Source: Tolypocladium sp. Sup5 PDA-1 (taxonomy: Eukaryota; Ascomycota; Sordariomycetes; Hypocreales; Ophiocordycipitaceae). Taken from it: DNA of 64,000 nucleotides. Under the pieces are notes generated by a model that saw only the letters and a program-made list of their open reading frames with translations, did no database searches and was not told where the DNA came from. The translations under genes were made by a program, and so were the position numbers. The stretch covers positions 248,001 through 312,000 of the forward strand of contig JPHH03000006.1 in NCBI GenBank assembly GCA_000750105.3. Direction: 5' to 3'. Positions 1 through 12,614 of the stretch are shown in pieces (within the stretch, counting starts at the first letter, position 1; each line of letters starts with the position of its first letter).

Positions 1-839
1 GGTGATGGTGTACGGGTCATGGGGGTGGGTGAGGGAGACCTAGGACAAAGAGGCGCTGTCAGTCATGTTTGCAGGTTGAAAGTGAAACCAAATCTCTGCT
101 CTTCGCAGACCCGCGTATTCGCTCGCTTGGACGGCAACCACTTCCGGGCTTGCTTCACTCCCAGTTAGGCGACGGGCTGTTTTCCGGTTCATCTCCCTCC
201 TTCAGAACTTACCGTCAGAGCAAACGGTCGCTTAACGGGTCCCTCACGGACGTGGTCCCACAGGTACTGGGTGCTGCGGTACATGACCTCCTCGTCGTAG
301 TCCAGCTGGTTGCTTCGGCCGCAGGGGCCAGCCTGCAGGATGGAGCTGGCATTGTGGTACCACTCCAGGCGGGTGTTGGGCTCGTCCCAGTTGACGGCCC
401 AGCCAAAGTCGCCGGGATAGATGTCGCTGGTGAGGCGCTGCTCGTATCCATGGAGCTGGTCACCCACAAAGTGCATCTTACCTGCCAGGGCTGTGTGGTA
501 GCCCCTGGAGCGGAGGTAGTGGGCATACGTGGGAATCTCCGAGTTGATCTGGGAGGCGTTGTCGTAGGCTCCGATCTTCATGGGCAGCAGGCCGGTAATC
601 ATGCTCATCCGCGACGGCGCGCACAGGGGAGAGGGGCAGTAGGCAGAGTCGAACTGGACGGAGCCGGCAGCGAGGCGGTCGAGGTTGGGCGTCTTGATCT
701 GGGACTCGGGGTTGTACATCTTGAGCTGAGGAGCGGCGAGCTGGTCGGCCATGATGTAGAGGATGTTAGGCTTGGATCCATCGGGGCCCTTGATGGCTGC
801 GGCAGCCGAGGGCGGGAGGGTGTTGATGTCGGGAGCCAT
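1..839 (-). CDS. betC: Choline sulfatase, 5' part (runs off the left edge)
   Basis: Predicted choline-O-sulfatase, which releases choline and sulfate from choline sulfate; in fungi this is a stored or scavenged sulfur source. Two exons are visible: 839-213 and 39-1, joined across a 173-nt intron (40-212, donor GTAAGT, acceptor CTAG). Joining restores the family sequence FALT-VSLTHPHDPYTIT in one frame. The sulfatase signature CAPSR is present at residues 73-77, where C73 is the residue converted to formylglycine in this family. The metal-binding segment with D32 follows ILYIMADQ. The ATG at 839 has no in-frame competitor before the conserved domain. About 222 residues are inside the window against roughly 550-600 for the family, so the C-terminal part lies to the left of base 1. 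An arylsulfatase with another substrate is the main alternative, but the THPHDPY segment favours choline sulfatase. Confidence 0.88.
40..212 (-). other. Intron 1 of the choline sulfatase gene
   Basis: Donor GTAAGT starts at 212 and acceptor TAG ends at 40 on the minus strand. It is phase 0. At 173 nt it is longer than most introns in this window (52-90 nt). Confidence 0.85.
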
Positions 840-3783
840 GCTGGATGGAGCGCGTGTAAGTAGAGCTGCGAAGGCTTGTTCGCCCGACGTCGTCGGTGAG
901 GAGCGCGGTGCGTATAAGTGGGAGCTCAGTTAGTGGTTGTTGTAGCTGCCGTCCCTACTCCAACCTTCCTCGTGGCTCGCCACGGAAAGGCGCTGGGAGG
1001 ATTAGGCAGGTGAGGAGGGATGGGCGGTCGATGGTCGACAGCTAGATGGAATACAAGACGAGGCAGATTGCCACGGAAGACAAGAACGCGAGTGTCAGAT
1101 AAGGGTAAGTAGAGCTACTGCGTTCCTCCCGATCCGTCTTCCCCCAGGTAACAGACAGACAGACAGGATAGGCAGACAGGTGACCAGAAGCAGCAGTATG
1201 TAAAAGAGGTATGACGGCAGACGACCACTTTCCAAAAGCAGTGATAGTTACAAGACAAAAGCAGCCAAGCGTGGACGAGTCCGCCTTGTTTCAAGACTGG
1301 AGATGCGACCCGAGAGACCAGCAACTTTGTGGGACAGGCACGATGGCAAGAGGAGGCGTGAACGAGACCGGGCAGCGAGGTGAATTTATGGTTTTCGTTT
1401 GCAGCCACGCGGCTCGTAATACGTAGGGGTCCATGGGGGCCGGTCTAAGACACGAGGCCGGAAGCAGAGGGGGAGGGGCAGGGGGAGCAGACGTCGGTGC
1501 TGGGGACTGCAAGTGCTAACAAGGGGCGAGGACTTGCAATAAGTGCGGCGATGCTGCTTCCGGACTGCGAATATCCAGGATGGTGCATAAAATGTGGTGC
1601 GTGCTGTGGCTGCGTGCTGCGCTGTGTGTTGCTTGTTGCCCATGGCTGGCCTAGCAGTGCTCATCCGTGGCAGCGTGACTGGAATGTGGCCAAGTCCTCC
1701 CGGCACTCGCCGTGGCAAGGTCCAGCCAAGGTGCTGAGAAACGCCCATGGCCACGCGTACACATGTATCACCTTGGCGCGTTGATCTCTGCCCGGCAGTC
1801 CTACCGTGCTCGGTATGTTAGATCGCGGCTCGGTAGCGAAAAGAGCCCAACATGGCTGAACTCTGGCGAAAAGTGATCACATGCCCATCTTCCCGGCCTC
1901 GAAAATCAGCGGTGTGCAGAGGTCAGCGAACAGCCACCATTCATGTGGAACTGCTTCATTCGGCGTCTGGCGCGCTGTGGTTGGTCAATCCACCGCGGCG
2001 ACCATCCATCAACTCACTTTGTGCAATAACACGAGCTGACAGGACAAACCACCAACCAACCGTACGCCGTGCTTGGCTCGGAACAGGTCACCGTCCACGT
2101 GAGCGCTTCGGCCGCCTCGGACGTCGGATTTAGCTTCGTGTTGTGCTTCCGTGGTGCACAACAAGTGCGTCACACGGCCGAGATGGTGGCTTGGGGCGAG
2201 ACACGCTGAAGCCAGACGGCACCTTGAGCGGCGTGGACTGTGTTGGCACTGTATAGCAGTTGTCGGAGTCGTTCTCCACGATGGAGGTGGATGTGGTGGA
2301 TGGGAGATGAATGGAGATGAATGGAGATGGAGGGTGGGGTCATGCAGGTTCCCTTTTCTCTTCTCGCTAACCGGGCTAACCGGGACCCTGAACTTCGGAT
2401 ACAAGCATCAGCCTTTTATGGCGGGGGAGGGGCCTCGGGCAGACGACGACGGTCCAGAACGCCTTCCCAACAATCGATGGGCAATGCTCAAGAATGCTTT
2501 CACTGCCAGTGATCACGAGCTCGAGAATCGTCTCTTCCTGGGGCTCATTACAGCGTGCCCAGGCAGCGAAATGATGTGTGCTTTCCATTGCTGCCTGCTA
2601 GCGTCAGCGCTCTGTTTTGGGCCTGTTTGGGCCTGCTGTTAGTCGGTACACGCCAGGCCGCTTGCGCGCAATGATGAATGACACTTGCGGCGATGGCGCA
2701 ATCGCTCATCTTCCCCACGTACTCGTACAAAGTGCCACAGGCATGGACTGTTCCAGTGAGTGCTCAGTGCTGACTGAGAGACACGGCGCAGCCGATGTCG
2801 ACATCGCGTCTGGCGATGGCACCATGGAAAGGATCTCACGGTCCAGTTTCATCATCAGGCTTCCGGCCTTCCGTGTCGTATTCCTTCTGTCATGCGATGA
2901 TGGATCAGACGCACGGGGGAGGACTCTGTCTGTCTGGTGTCCTCCACAAGGTCAAAGCCAGCCCGTGTCGTCCAACCATTCCCTTCACAGCTAATTCGCA
3001 ATTCGAGAAAGACAGTACGGAGTACTTATGCCCCTGGTAGAGAGGGCGTTCGCGCTTGCACTTACACCCTTGCAATTCGACGACGCCCTCCGCCGGATGC
3101 GCATCCGCCCGACTTCCTCCTCCGACGAGGGCCTCTTCCGCCAGCGAGCCCGTCTCCGAGTGCCGTCATTTACGTAAACCGCCTCGACGACGACGATAAG
3201 CCTCCTGGGTGGCCATTATCGCCAAGAACCAAATAAGGAGGCGATCAACACGTACGAGTACAAGTAGCACTCGTCGTGAGTGCACAGACAGTCACAGACA
3301 GTCACATCCACGCGACGTCGCACAACCTCACTTGGCACCATTCACACATCACTCACTCACAAGCGGCCACGACATCAACTCAATGTACAGTTCCCATCCT
3401 TTGTCCGAAACATCCTACATTATGCCACAGGCAGCAACATTCATCAACCCTGCCCATCCATGTCTCACGTTCGCTTTGACGGTCCGTTTCCATCCAGCCA
3501 GCCAGCCAGCCTGGCCGTCGTGTGCTGATTTCATGCTCCCTAACCCGCAAAAATGCCACATAAAGCAACCAGTTTATCAAACGAAAGACAAGCCACGCAA
3601 ACACTCGATCCATGCTCCCCATCGCCTTCCAGCTTCCAATCCAATCACACAGAGACAAGCTTCATAAACAGCAGACAGAGGCTGCCGCCTGCAGCGCCGT
3701 GCCGTGCCTACTCCAAGCCTTCGACGTCGACGCCGGGGCGCAGAGGGGGTATCCAGGACAAGAAGGAAAGACGAAAAGAAAGA
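840..3783. other. Intergenic, no supported gene
   Basis: This 2.9-kb stretch lies between the choline sulfatase start and the 3' end of the IQGAP gene. Open frames here are short (under 165 codons), overlap on both strands and resemble no family I know. It holds simple repeats: a CAGA-type run near 1150-1180, three copies of a 10-mer (ATGGAGATGA-like) at 2301-2330, and a CCAG run near 3492-3510. One exact TACGGAGTA motif lies at 3016-3024. The part next to 840 presumably contains the choline sulfatase promoter, but no specific element is convincing. Confidence 0.6.
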
Positions 3784-6700
3784 TCATTGCGTCCGATAGA
3801 ACTTCTTGTACACGAGGTGCAGCAGCAGGTTCACGTTGAGCTTGAGGTTGCCCTCAAACAGATTCATGAACTGGTGCGCCTCGAACTGCGCCTGCAGCAG
3901 ATCCTCGATCGGCACCAGCGCGCTCGCCCCGGGCATCTGGATGTGGCCTCGCGAGCCCTCGATGGCGAACACGCCCACCTCGTCGCATGAGATGGTCAGG
4001 TTGATCTTGTCCCAGTCCCGGTCGCTGAGCCCGTTCCACGACACCAGCACGCCCTTGTCCGACAGCGTCCGCGCGCTGTACTTGTAGCTTCCGAACTTGG
4101 GCACCCGGCCGCTCCGCTCCAGCTCGCGTTGGTGGTTGTATTGCTTGGTAAAGGGCAGGAGGAACCGCTTCTTCCTATATACGTCCAGTTCGTTAGTCCG
4201 ATCCAATGCTTTTCCCGCCATCGGTTGATCCTTGTGGGGGATCACTTACCCCTTTTTGTTCTGCAGCGTCGCCATGGCTTGCTCTATGTAGTCGTCATAA
4301 CTCTTACGCTGCTGTTCCAGGTATTTGGCCTTGTCGTGCAGGTTCCCCAGGGTGAGGCGCACTCCGTCCAGCTCTCGTTGTCTCTGTACCCGTCTCCGGC
4401 TCTTGCTCCGGATGTCGCTCGCGATGGCGTTGAGTACGTCCTGGTAGAAGTTGTGCTTCGAGATACGCCCCATCTGCTCCAGCCGCATCACATTCTCCAG
4501 CGCCGTCCGCTTGAGCTCGTAGTACGTCATCCTCGTCACGTCCACCATGTTGGTGTCCGAATAGGCTCCTCGGGTGTTTTTGTCGTCCGAGAAGTCGTCC
4601 TGGAGCACCGACTCCCACTTCTGTTCATCCTCGGGCGTGATAGGCTTGACCAGGATCTCGAGGAGGTTCACCCCAGTCTGCACTCGGATGATGTACAAGA
4701 CACAGCGCTTCGTCTCCATGAAGAGCGCCTTTATCTCCGCCTCGGGGTCGTCGATGTCGTGAAGCTTGGGTGTCAAGAACATGTGGATGTCCGACGATCC
4801 GGCGGCGTTCATCTCGTTCTCGTTGCTCTTGGCGCTTCCCAGGTCCTGCATGATCTCGCGGAGAACGTCATCCCGGCTCGGGCACATGGCCGGGAGCTCT
4901 GCCGCGACGAGGTTGTGGATTGCGAAAACGTCCGTCATCTTGATGTACAGTGTCGGCTTGTTCTTGGCATAAAGGTCGTTGAACTCGTCAATGTCAAACG
5001 TTCTCTCGGCGTCTGGCACCGAAATCACATCGCTCGTAATCTGTCGTAGCCGCTCGACGGATTCGGCGACAAAGGCATTCAGCGGCTGCAGGTAGATATT
5101 CTCACCCCCAAACGGCCGCCCAGACGCAATCTGCCCGATGACCTTGGCCACCTCGCTCAGGTTCCTCTTTTGCAGCGGGCTCAGGGTCTTTTCGATGACT
5201 CCGACCTGTTCTGGGGTGGTTACTGCGGGCTGGAGATAGAACTTCCACAGCCAGTTTGACACGATCTGCAGCAGATGCTCCTGCGGCTCGCGGTTGAAAT
5301 GCTGGCACAGGGCCTCAAACATCTGGCCGCACAGGAACCGAAGACCATACGGCATCTTATGCAGCAAGTCTTCTAGTGCCAAGAAGAACTGGTCGCAGAT
5401 CTCGCGCAGGTCTCGCAGGTGGTCAATGAACAGGCGTCTGGTTTCGGGGTCTCGGATGGCGACTTCGCGAGGCACGTCGAGCGGTCGATGATCGGGTCGT
5501 CCGGTTCGCAGTTCTTCGTTGTTGATCGCTGATCGGTAAATCTGCATCGGGTCGCTCTCCAGGTCAAGTGCCGGATCCTCGACTATGTTGTCCCGGATCA
5601 TCGGGCCAAGAAGGCCTCGCAGATACTTGCGATCCCTAGGGGAGCGCGTGTAGTTGGCCAACAGCTTCGACCAAAAGTAGTTGCCCCTGGCATACTCTTG
5701 GAGAATCACCGCGCCCTCGATTTCTTCCCGTATGGATCTCGCAATCAGTTTCAACAGGTAGTACTCTTCTCGTCGCTTCTGCGCATAGCCGAACAGACTC
5801 ATCATGAGAAGCTCAATCCTCTTGCATTCCTTCTCGGCCGTTCCTTGCTCGCGTATTCGTTTGAACAGCCGGCCAAGATACTGCGGCTGCGTCTGCAAGC
5901 TAAAGAAGAGCTGCTGGTAGGACTCGAGCTTCTTCCTTGAGCTTTTGTTGAGGGCTTTCAGGTCGAACTGGTTCGCCGAAGACATGCTGGAATTTGCCAG
6001 CAGACCCACCGAGCTGCCGCCGAAATTGTGCTGATGCCGCACGACCTCGTCGAGGGTGATCTTGTTCTTCACAAGGAGGGCGATCTTGATGTCCAGCTGG
6101 TCGATGTACTGCTCCAGCATCTCGTTCTGGCGCACTTGCTGCACCACCGTCTTCCGCATGCGCTCGAACTCGACTTCCTCGTTGAAATCAAAGTCGCTAT
6201 CGTTGAGCAGATGAACAAAGTTCTTGACTGCGTTGACGGGTGGGTTCTTGCCGGTCGTGAGGCTCTTGTACGCCTCGCCCTGTACCTTGGCGCGCACGAA
6301 GCTCTGGATCTTGACCACCTTTTGCATGTTCTCGTTGAAGAATCGCTTCTTCTCTTCGAACCGGGCACGGACGATGAACGCCTTGGTGGCAGCCTGGAGA
6401 GCAATAATGGACTCCTCCTCTTCCATGAGTTCGGTGATGAGGTCGTCGACCCTTGCGCGGGCCATCATAGCCTTCAGTATGGCTTGGAAGGCGGCAGTTT
6501 CTTCGTTGTGGGAGTTGAGTTCGTCCATCAGTGCACTGTGGTGTTTGCGGTAAAGGTGGCCTCGGATGCGTCCTTGAAGGCTGGTAACCCGAGGCTCATG
6601 ACGATCGAGTTGCTGCTGGAGTGCAAAGACCTTTCGCCTCTCAAGCATGCCTCTAACATGCGACTGGACGGCTAGAACTTCTTGGCTGCTTGCGTCCAAT

Positions 6701-8856
6701 GCGTCCAGCTGGGTCGTCATCTCCCTGCGCACTGCTGCAGCTCGCATCAACGCCTGAAGCTGGGCGACTTCGGGCGCATGCTGCTTCAACTCTGTCTTCA
6801 AGGCTTGTTGGCGTGCCCTGGTGGCATTGCCTCGAATCACGCCTTGGAGGGCTGTCCATTTCGGACCAAAGGCGTGGAGCTGCTCCTTCTCGCGGCCAAT
6901 CTGAGTTCTGGTCAGCAGAGCCCTCGCAGCAGCCTGGAGGCCAGCAATTGCCCCAGCTTGGCCCTCCAAGAGATGGAGATCGTGGTCGATGTGAGCCCTC
7001 AGCAGCATTCCACGAGCAAGAGCCTGGAGCTTCTGGACGGACCCAGTTGTCTGCTTCGTCTCCTGCTGCTGGGCGACGTGGTTCTTGCGGACCAAGAAGC
7101 CGCGGGAAACCGCTTGAATCTCCCGGACAGGCCCCTTGCATGCCGCCAACAGAGACTGCAAACCCCGTACCTCGTCGCGGACCTTGTTGGCCCGGATCAG
7201 ACTCTGGAGCTCCAAAATGTCTGGCTCCAGGGTCTTCCAGAGTTGGTCGCTCTTCTGCTGTCCTTGCCGAACCAGAAACCCTCGCGCTGCGCTTTGTACC
7301 AGGATCGCGGATCGTCTCATCCGAAGCCGATAGCTCATGATTTGTCGCGTAAAGTCACCACGAATACGTGCCTGCAGATCGATCAACCATTCCTCGCCAT
7401 CCCAGAGGTTCTGCATCGTGTCTCCAAGCCGCAGTCGCAGCAGGGCGCCCCGAATCTGCGCCTGCAAGTCAACGATGGATCCCTCGTTCTCGCCCAACTC
7501 GCGGTCGATCCTCTCCTCCTCTGTCTCTTCCGGTTCGGGCTCGGGTTCCGGGACTCCGAAATCTGCGCCCATGTTACCGAAGCTAGGCATGTTGGTCCCC
7601 AGCTTATCCAGGCCCTTTTGCATCGCTTCCAGCTCATGGTGCTCAAACTCCAGCTGGCCGACGAGGTTGCCGATGCGGAAGTCGACGATGCCCTTGCGAA
7701 ACAGCAGCCAACTCAGGGCGTGAATACAGTATATGACTTTTGGGATATTCTTCTTCTCGTACAGGTCGATGAGCTCGAATCGGAAGAGGTCGGGCAGCTC
7801 AACCTCGTCGAGGCATCGAAAGAATATTGCAATGTTGTCGGAATGTCGGTACTGAAGCTTCGGGTGATGGAATATTCGAAATCGCTTGTCGGGATTCAGC
7901 GCCTCCACGACCTCGGCGAGCGTCACGCCATCGCGAAGAGCCTCCTCCAACTGAACGATCGGGGGCAGAGACTTGTGGGTGATGTCTTCGATCCACTCCT
8001 TGGCCTCGCCTATGTGGCAGAGGTACTCGTAGGCCTGGAGAAACTGGCGCTGCTTATCCATCCAGTTGCGGCCCTCCCACCCGTAGCCGCCTGTCTTAGA
8101 GTCGCGGGAGCCATTGGGCTTGTCGGTGCGCTGGAGTCGACGCCGGCCGCGCATGCCGACCACTTCTTGCGCAGGCGAAGTGATGGCGAAGTCGTCGGCA
8201 GATTCGGAATGCGCAAGACGCGACAGCGTGCGCAGCTCCCTCGTGGAAGATCGGCCGAGCAGCTCGAGCTCGGGACGTCCGATATGGGCAGAGTGAACAG
8301 GCTGCGGGGAGTGGTTATGCGGGACGGCGACGCTGCCTCGCAGGACAGAATCTGACCGGGTTAGCAGCATCGAGTTGGGCCGCATCGGCAACTGACGGGG
8401 TGGCGATGCTGGCGATGAGGGGCCATCGTTCTGCACGAGCGACAACCTGCCGATGTCGAAGCTCTTACCGCGCTCGTGTCTCGGCGGGTTGTGGCCCGGC
8501 GGCGTGACGGGTGCCTTGGGCGATGGCTCGGGTGCCTGCGGTAGGGGACGAAGAGACTGGCGAGCGGTGCCGTAGAGGTTATCGTGGCCCCCGTTGGCGC
8601 CGTTCATTGCCCCTGATTCAAAGGTTCGAGCCCTGGCTAGGACATCGCTCTGGCCGCGTTTGTGTCTGAAGCCGGCGGTGGGTGAGGCGTGGCCGCCACT
8701 GGATGCGGATGCGGATGTGTATTGGCTGTTGAGGCTGCGGTCTGATGCGTGCGAGTACGCTGAGGATGCAGATGACGATGTGGTGGAGGGATATCGGTTG
8801 AGGTTGTTGAGGTCGACGGTGTGCGACTGGCGAAGAGGGTGAGGTTGGAACGACAT
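3784..8856 (-). CDS. IQGAP-family cytokinesis scaffold (Rng2/IqgA-like)
   Basis: Predicted IQGAP, a scaffold that links actin, calmodulin or myosin light chain, and small GTPases, and that builds the contractile ring or septum. Two exons (8856-4250 and 4174-3784) give about 1665 residues. The 75-nt intron (4249-4175, GTAAGT...GGACTAACG...ATAG) is phase 2 and restores NKKG-KKRFLLPFTKQYNHQ. The order of domains is a Ser/Pro-rich N-terminus, a calponin-homology domain at about 275-390, some fifteen IQ-like repeats (Q/RARG-L/F-L-R type) at about 470-855, a RasGAP-like domain at about 1035-1260, and the RasGAP C-terminal domain with a coiled coil (from about 1470). The start is ATG 8856 (MSFQPHPLRQ); the open frame reaches 8886 but only through a TTG codon. 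IQGAP RasGAP domains normally bind GTPases without catalysing hydrolysis; that is family knowledge, not visible here. Confidence 0.93.
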
Positions 8857-10560
8857 GCTAGATGTCTCGCCCTTTGCGGACCGCAATCACCTGATATTAT
8901 GGATCTCTATTTTTTTCTCGCTCTTTTCTCTCCGCGGCAGTCAGAAGCTTGGCCGTAGCGCCCGTCAGCGCATTGTTTCGGACGGGATGGTGACCGTCAG
9001 TTGATGGATTGCTGAGGCTCTCTGTGGCGCGTGGAGAGAGCTGGTGGACGGACACGCGCGCGGGAGTTCGATCGAAAGGAAGCCCACGGGTGTGCGGAGC
9101 GATGGTATGTCGATGCGAAATAACGAGTCGATGGGGGGATGGAATGCCAATGCCGTCACAAGCCTGGGTCTGGTCAATGCAGGCCTGAAGAAGAGGCCAG
9201 GCAAGGGATGATAGCGGGTGCAACAGCACTGCCAACAGCCCAAGAGTCCCGCGCGGGGTTCCCTTTTCGCTGGTGCTGAGCCCATGTAAACAAACAACCG
9301 GGCAACCACCCAGCAACGGCTGGCGCCAGGCCCTCCGATTGGCTGGCGGTGCTCGTTTTGGGAGACCCACCATGGATGGACGCTGTTCATCCCAGGTTCG
9401 AGTCCACCAGTCCCGGCGCCACCAACAACAGCTTGGACTAAAGTGCCGGCGCCAAACAACGTCTAATATTGCGTCAATCAACCCGTTTGTTCTTCCGTCT
9501 CGTCGGCAGGACACTCTAGTCTAGACGACCCGAGCATGTTGGCTCGGTTCGAAACACGTTGAAGGATCTGGGATCATCCATGTATTCGTACTCTTGCTCC
9601 CGTCTTGTTGCTATTTCCGGATGCAGCAGAGTACTGCCTAGCAGCGGTGAGTGCCTTATATGTACGTACGGCCGCACAGATTGGAGCCCAACGGAAGCGT
9701 CACCGTCGTGTCCGCATTTGTTGGGGGTTGTGGCTGCATCGAAGCGACCGATGCGTTTGCGACTGTACGAGTAGACGCTGTTGCGTGTGTCATTCATCTG
9801 ATACTTGCTACAAGTGATGATTTGGCACGGCACATCCACCGTGGGTTACCGACCAAGATCCATAGAATTGAAAACAATGCAGAGCCAACGCTTCCTCATC
9901 TACATCCATTCGCCTCGTAAGCCATGGCACTCGGGGGTGTCGGGAACTGTAAGAGATCGAGATAGGCAGTACGGGGTATAGGGTAGGCGGACAAACGTGG
10001 GCTCTGCATCCGACCCTAGCTTGCCCAGCTTGCGCCGCCTTTGGCTCCTCGATGTCTTCTTACCCGTGCACGCGCCGGCTCAAAGCTACGAACCTCGAAA
10101 TCCAACACGGGACAGCTGTGCGAACTGGCAATTGCATTCTTCAGCCACCAACAGGCAGTGCGAATATGCAGCAGATGCGAGGATTCGACATATTCACGGG
10201 GAACAGTTCCTGCATCCAGCGACCCATCCGCCTGGTCTCGGTTCATGCACGTGGTGGGGCTCGGATGAGGTCACTGACCTGCAACCGCAAACGCTACTCC
10301 GTACGTAGTGCTTAAAACCTGCAGCTCGATTTGTTGGCCGGATACGGAAGTACTCGACTGTGAACCTGCAACTGCCATCTCTCTCAACACAGCCAACCAT
10401 CGAAACACCGAATGGACATTTCATCTAGCCTGCTGCGCACCTCGCCGGTCATCGAAGTTGACGACATTTCCGCATCGCGCAGCCCGGCCCATCGCCCGTA
10501 GCCGTCGAGCGGCATCGCCACAGAGATATCTGTTCCAACGCAGCCAGCAAAGCCATCGCC
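8857..10560. other. Divergent intergenic region between IQGAP and RMD1 genes
   Basis: About 1.7 kb between two gene starts that point away from each other, so it should hold both promoters. Open frames in it (up to about 205 codons at 8897-9514, minus) show no family features. A TACTCCGTA motif lies at 10295-10303. No other regulatory site is convincing. Confidence 0.6.
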
Positions 10561-12614
10561 ATGTCGTCTGGAAAGCAGCGGCCCTCTGTGCTTGTGCGAC
10601 TCGACATCCCCTCTCGCAATCGCACTGTCGCTAACCAACGATGCAGGTCACGGACTCGAGGGAGAGATCGAGCCAGAGAAGAGTTCCCCGGCGCCAGGAT
10701 ACAGTTCCTGGGACCGCTGGCCGGATGCCGATGCGATTCATGACGGTCGATAACGTCCTCCAGTACAACTCGCAGATCCCGTCGGGCCAGCCGCGTGCAC
10801 CGCCAATGCCAGCACAGCGTCCGCATACTGCTGTCAGCAGCACGCTACCCAGCCGACGTGTCTCTGCCGGCGGGCTACCTAACATCCAGTCACGCACGGG
10901 GCAGCCGATGCCGTCGAGAACGACCAAGATTAGCGAGAAGCTGGTGCTGCTGCCAGAGACGGATAGCAAAGATGACGACGCTGAGGAAGAGGTGGAGAGC
11001 GAGTCGGTCCTCGCGAGGAGGTTACAAGACGAGGAAAACCGGCCATTGAGAGACGAGGAGCTAGACGTGCTCAGGAAGAGAGGCGGCATTCGAGGCAAAA
11101 GCTACGCCGAGAGGCTACCCAAGGTCCAGAGAAAGGACAGGATCAGCCGGCTGACGGCATATTGCACGGCCCAAGCATTCAAAATTGGGGCAACGTCAGA
11201 GTTTCTGCGGAAAAAGCACGAGGCCAAGACAAAGCTGTACGACGACTGCCTCTACGTCATCTACGCCCTGCCGCTGTTGAACGGCACAGAGGGATACCGG
11301 GTGCGAGGTCGGCCTATGCTCAAGACGCCGGGCACAGGAAAGACCATGCTGGACCTGGAAATAGAGCGGAGCGAACGGCGGGATCACCACGAAGGGTACT
11401 TTGAGGACGACGCATATACAGCCCCGGAGAGCCCCGAGAGGGGAGACCGCATGTCCGGGTCCTTTGGATCTACGGATGATGGGTCTCGTCGGGAGCATGA
11501 GGACGGCATACCTTCGCATATTAATCGCCTGGCTCCCGACGCCAAGAACTTTGCCGAGATGTTTGTCTACTCGTACGGCGTGGTGGTGTTTTGGAACTTT
11601 ACGGAGCACCAGGAAAAGGACATCCTCGCCGACCTGACGTTTGCCGACGCCGAGGACGGCATCAGCCTCCTCACCCGGCCCCTCGAGCAGGACGACTTTG
11701 AGACGGAAGAGTTCCACTTCGAGTACAGCCCCGACGTCAAGCGGCCGCGAGTGTTCAACGACATGATCACCTTGCTGCCGCGGTCAGACCACATGATTAA
11801 GCTGACCATCAGCCACGCCATCGCGCAGAGCACCAAGCTGTGCTTCTTCGAGGAGAGAATGAGCGAGACGATGCTGGATGCGCAGCATGTGCCCAAGACG
11901 TTGGCGCTGACGGGGGAGCTCAACATGACGAGGACGGAGATTGTCAAGATCCTGGGGAGGCTGTTTAAGAGCCGCGTCGACATCAACCTCTGTAAGATTG
12001 CGCTTTGTCCCTCGTATGGGTTTGGTCCATGGAGAGCTGACATGATTCTAGCATCCAACATCCTCGACGTGCCCAACTTCTTCTGGGACTCGGAGCCGAC
12101 GCTGCACCCGCTCTACGAGGCCGTTCGCGAGTACCTCGAGATCGACCCGCGCATCAAGGTCCTCAACGAGCGGTGCCGCGTTTTCCTCGACCTGGCCGAG
12201 ATACTGTCCGACTCGGTCGCCGACGCCAAGATGAGCGCCATCACGTGGATCATCATCATCCTCATTATCGTCAGCATCCTCGTCACCGTCACCGAGGTGG
12301 GTCTGCGCTTCGGCATGCTCAGCAAGAACTCGGACAAGGGCAAGAGCAGCATCGTCTCCGCCGCCGGGTCCATAACCTGGAGAGGCGGAGCCAGCCCCGC
12401 TGCGGTGCCGGAAGTGCTCCTCGTGCCGCCTCCGCATGCGGCGGACCAGGCCCGCATCGGAAACACGGTCGGGCTCAGCGACCTCGAGGTCCTGGCGCTC
12501 ACGCTCGGCCTGCAGTCCAACGCCAGCGTCGACGACATCAGACGGGGCATCGCGGACCTGAAGCAGGACGCCACATCTCCAGCTCGCTGCGCCTCGTCGT
12601 TGGGCCCAAAGTAG
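10561..12614 (+). CDS. RMD1-family (DUF155) membrane protein
   Basis: Predicted member of the RMD1/DUF155 family (yeast Rmd1; animal RMND1 is a mitochondrial relative). The molecular role is poorly known; the yeast gene was tied to sporulation and the vacuole. Proposed exons are 10561-10587, 10647-11991 and 12052-12614, about 644 residues. The last intron (11992-12051, GTAAGA...CTGAC...CTAG) gives DINL-SSNILDVPNFFW, a conserved family stretch. The first intron (10588-10646) is inferred from GCTAAC and ATGCAG at 10630-10646, so the ATG at 10641 would lie inside it, and the ATG at 10561 (context CGCCATGTC) would be the start. Donor 10588 or 10594 both keep frame. The N-terminus is disordered. 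The DUF155 domain occupies about residues 195-510, and one transmembrane helix (ITWIIIILIIVSILV) lies near 520-543, followed by a cytosolic-looking tail. The start is less certain than the body. Confidence 0.85.
11992..12051 (+). other. In-frame 60-nt intron of the RMD1-family gene
   Basis: Donor GTAAGA, branch-like CTGAC at 12037-12041 and acceptor CTAG. Its length is a multiple of three and it has no stop codon, so the frame stays open if it is retained, adding 20 residues. Confidence 0.8.

Noticed and set aside
6682..8355. 557-codon open frame on the plus strand opposite the IQGAP gene
   Set aside because: It mirrors the IQ-repeat coding region. GC-biased third positions and repeats keep the antisense frame open. 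It has no domain and no splice logic.
8857..8886. Longer IQGAP N-terminus beginning at 8886
   Set aside because: The codon at 8886 is TTG. The first ATG is at 8856 and matches a normal start, MSFQPHPLRQ.
9391..9405. Perfect tRNA B-box-like string GGTTCGAGTCC at about 9395
   Set aside because: The T-arm stem does not pair (only two of five pairs), and no A-box, D-arm or acceptor stem is found upstream.
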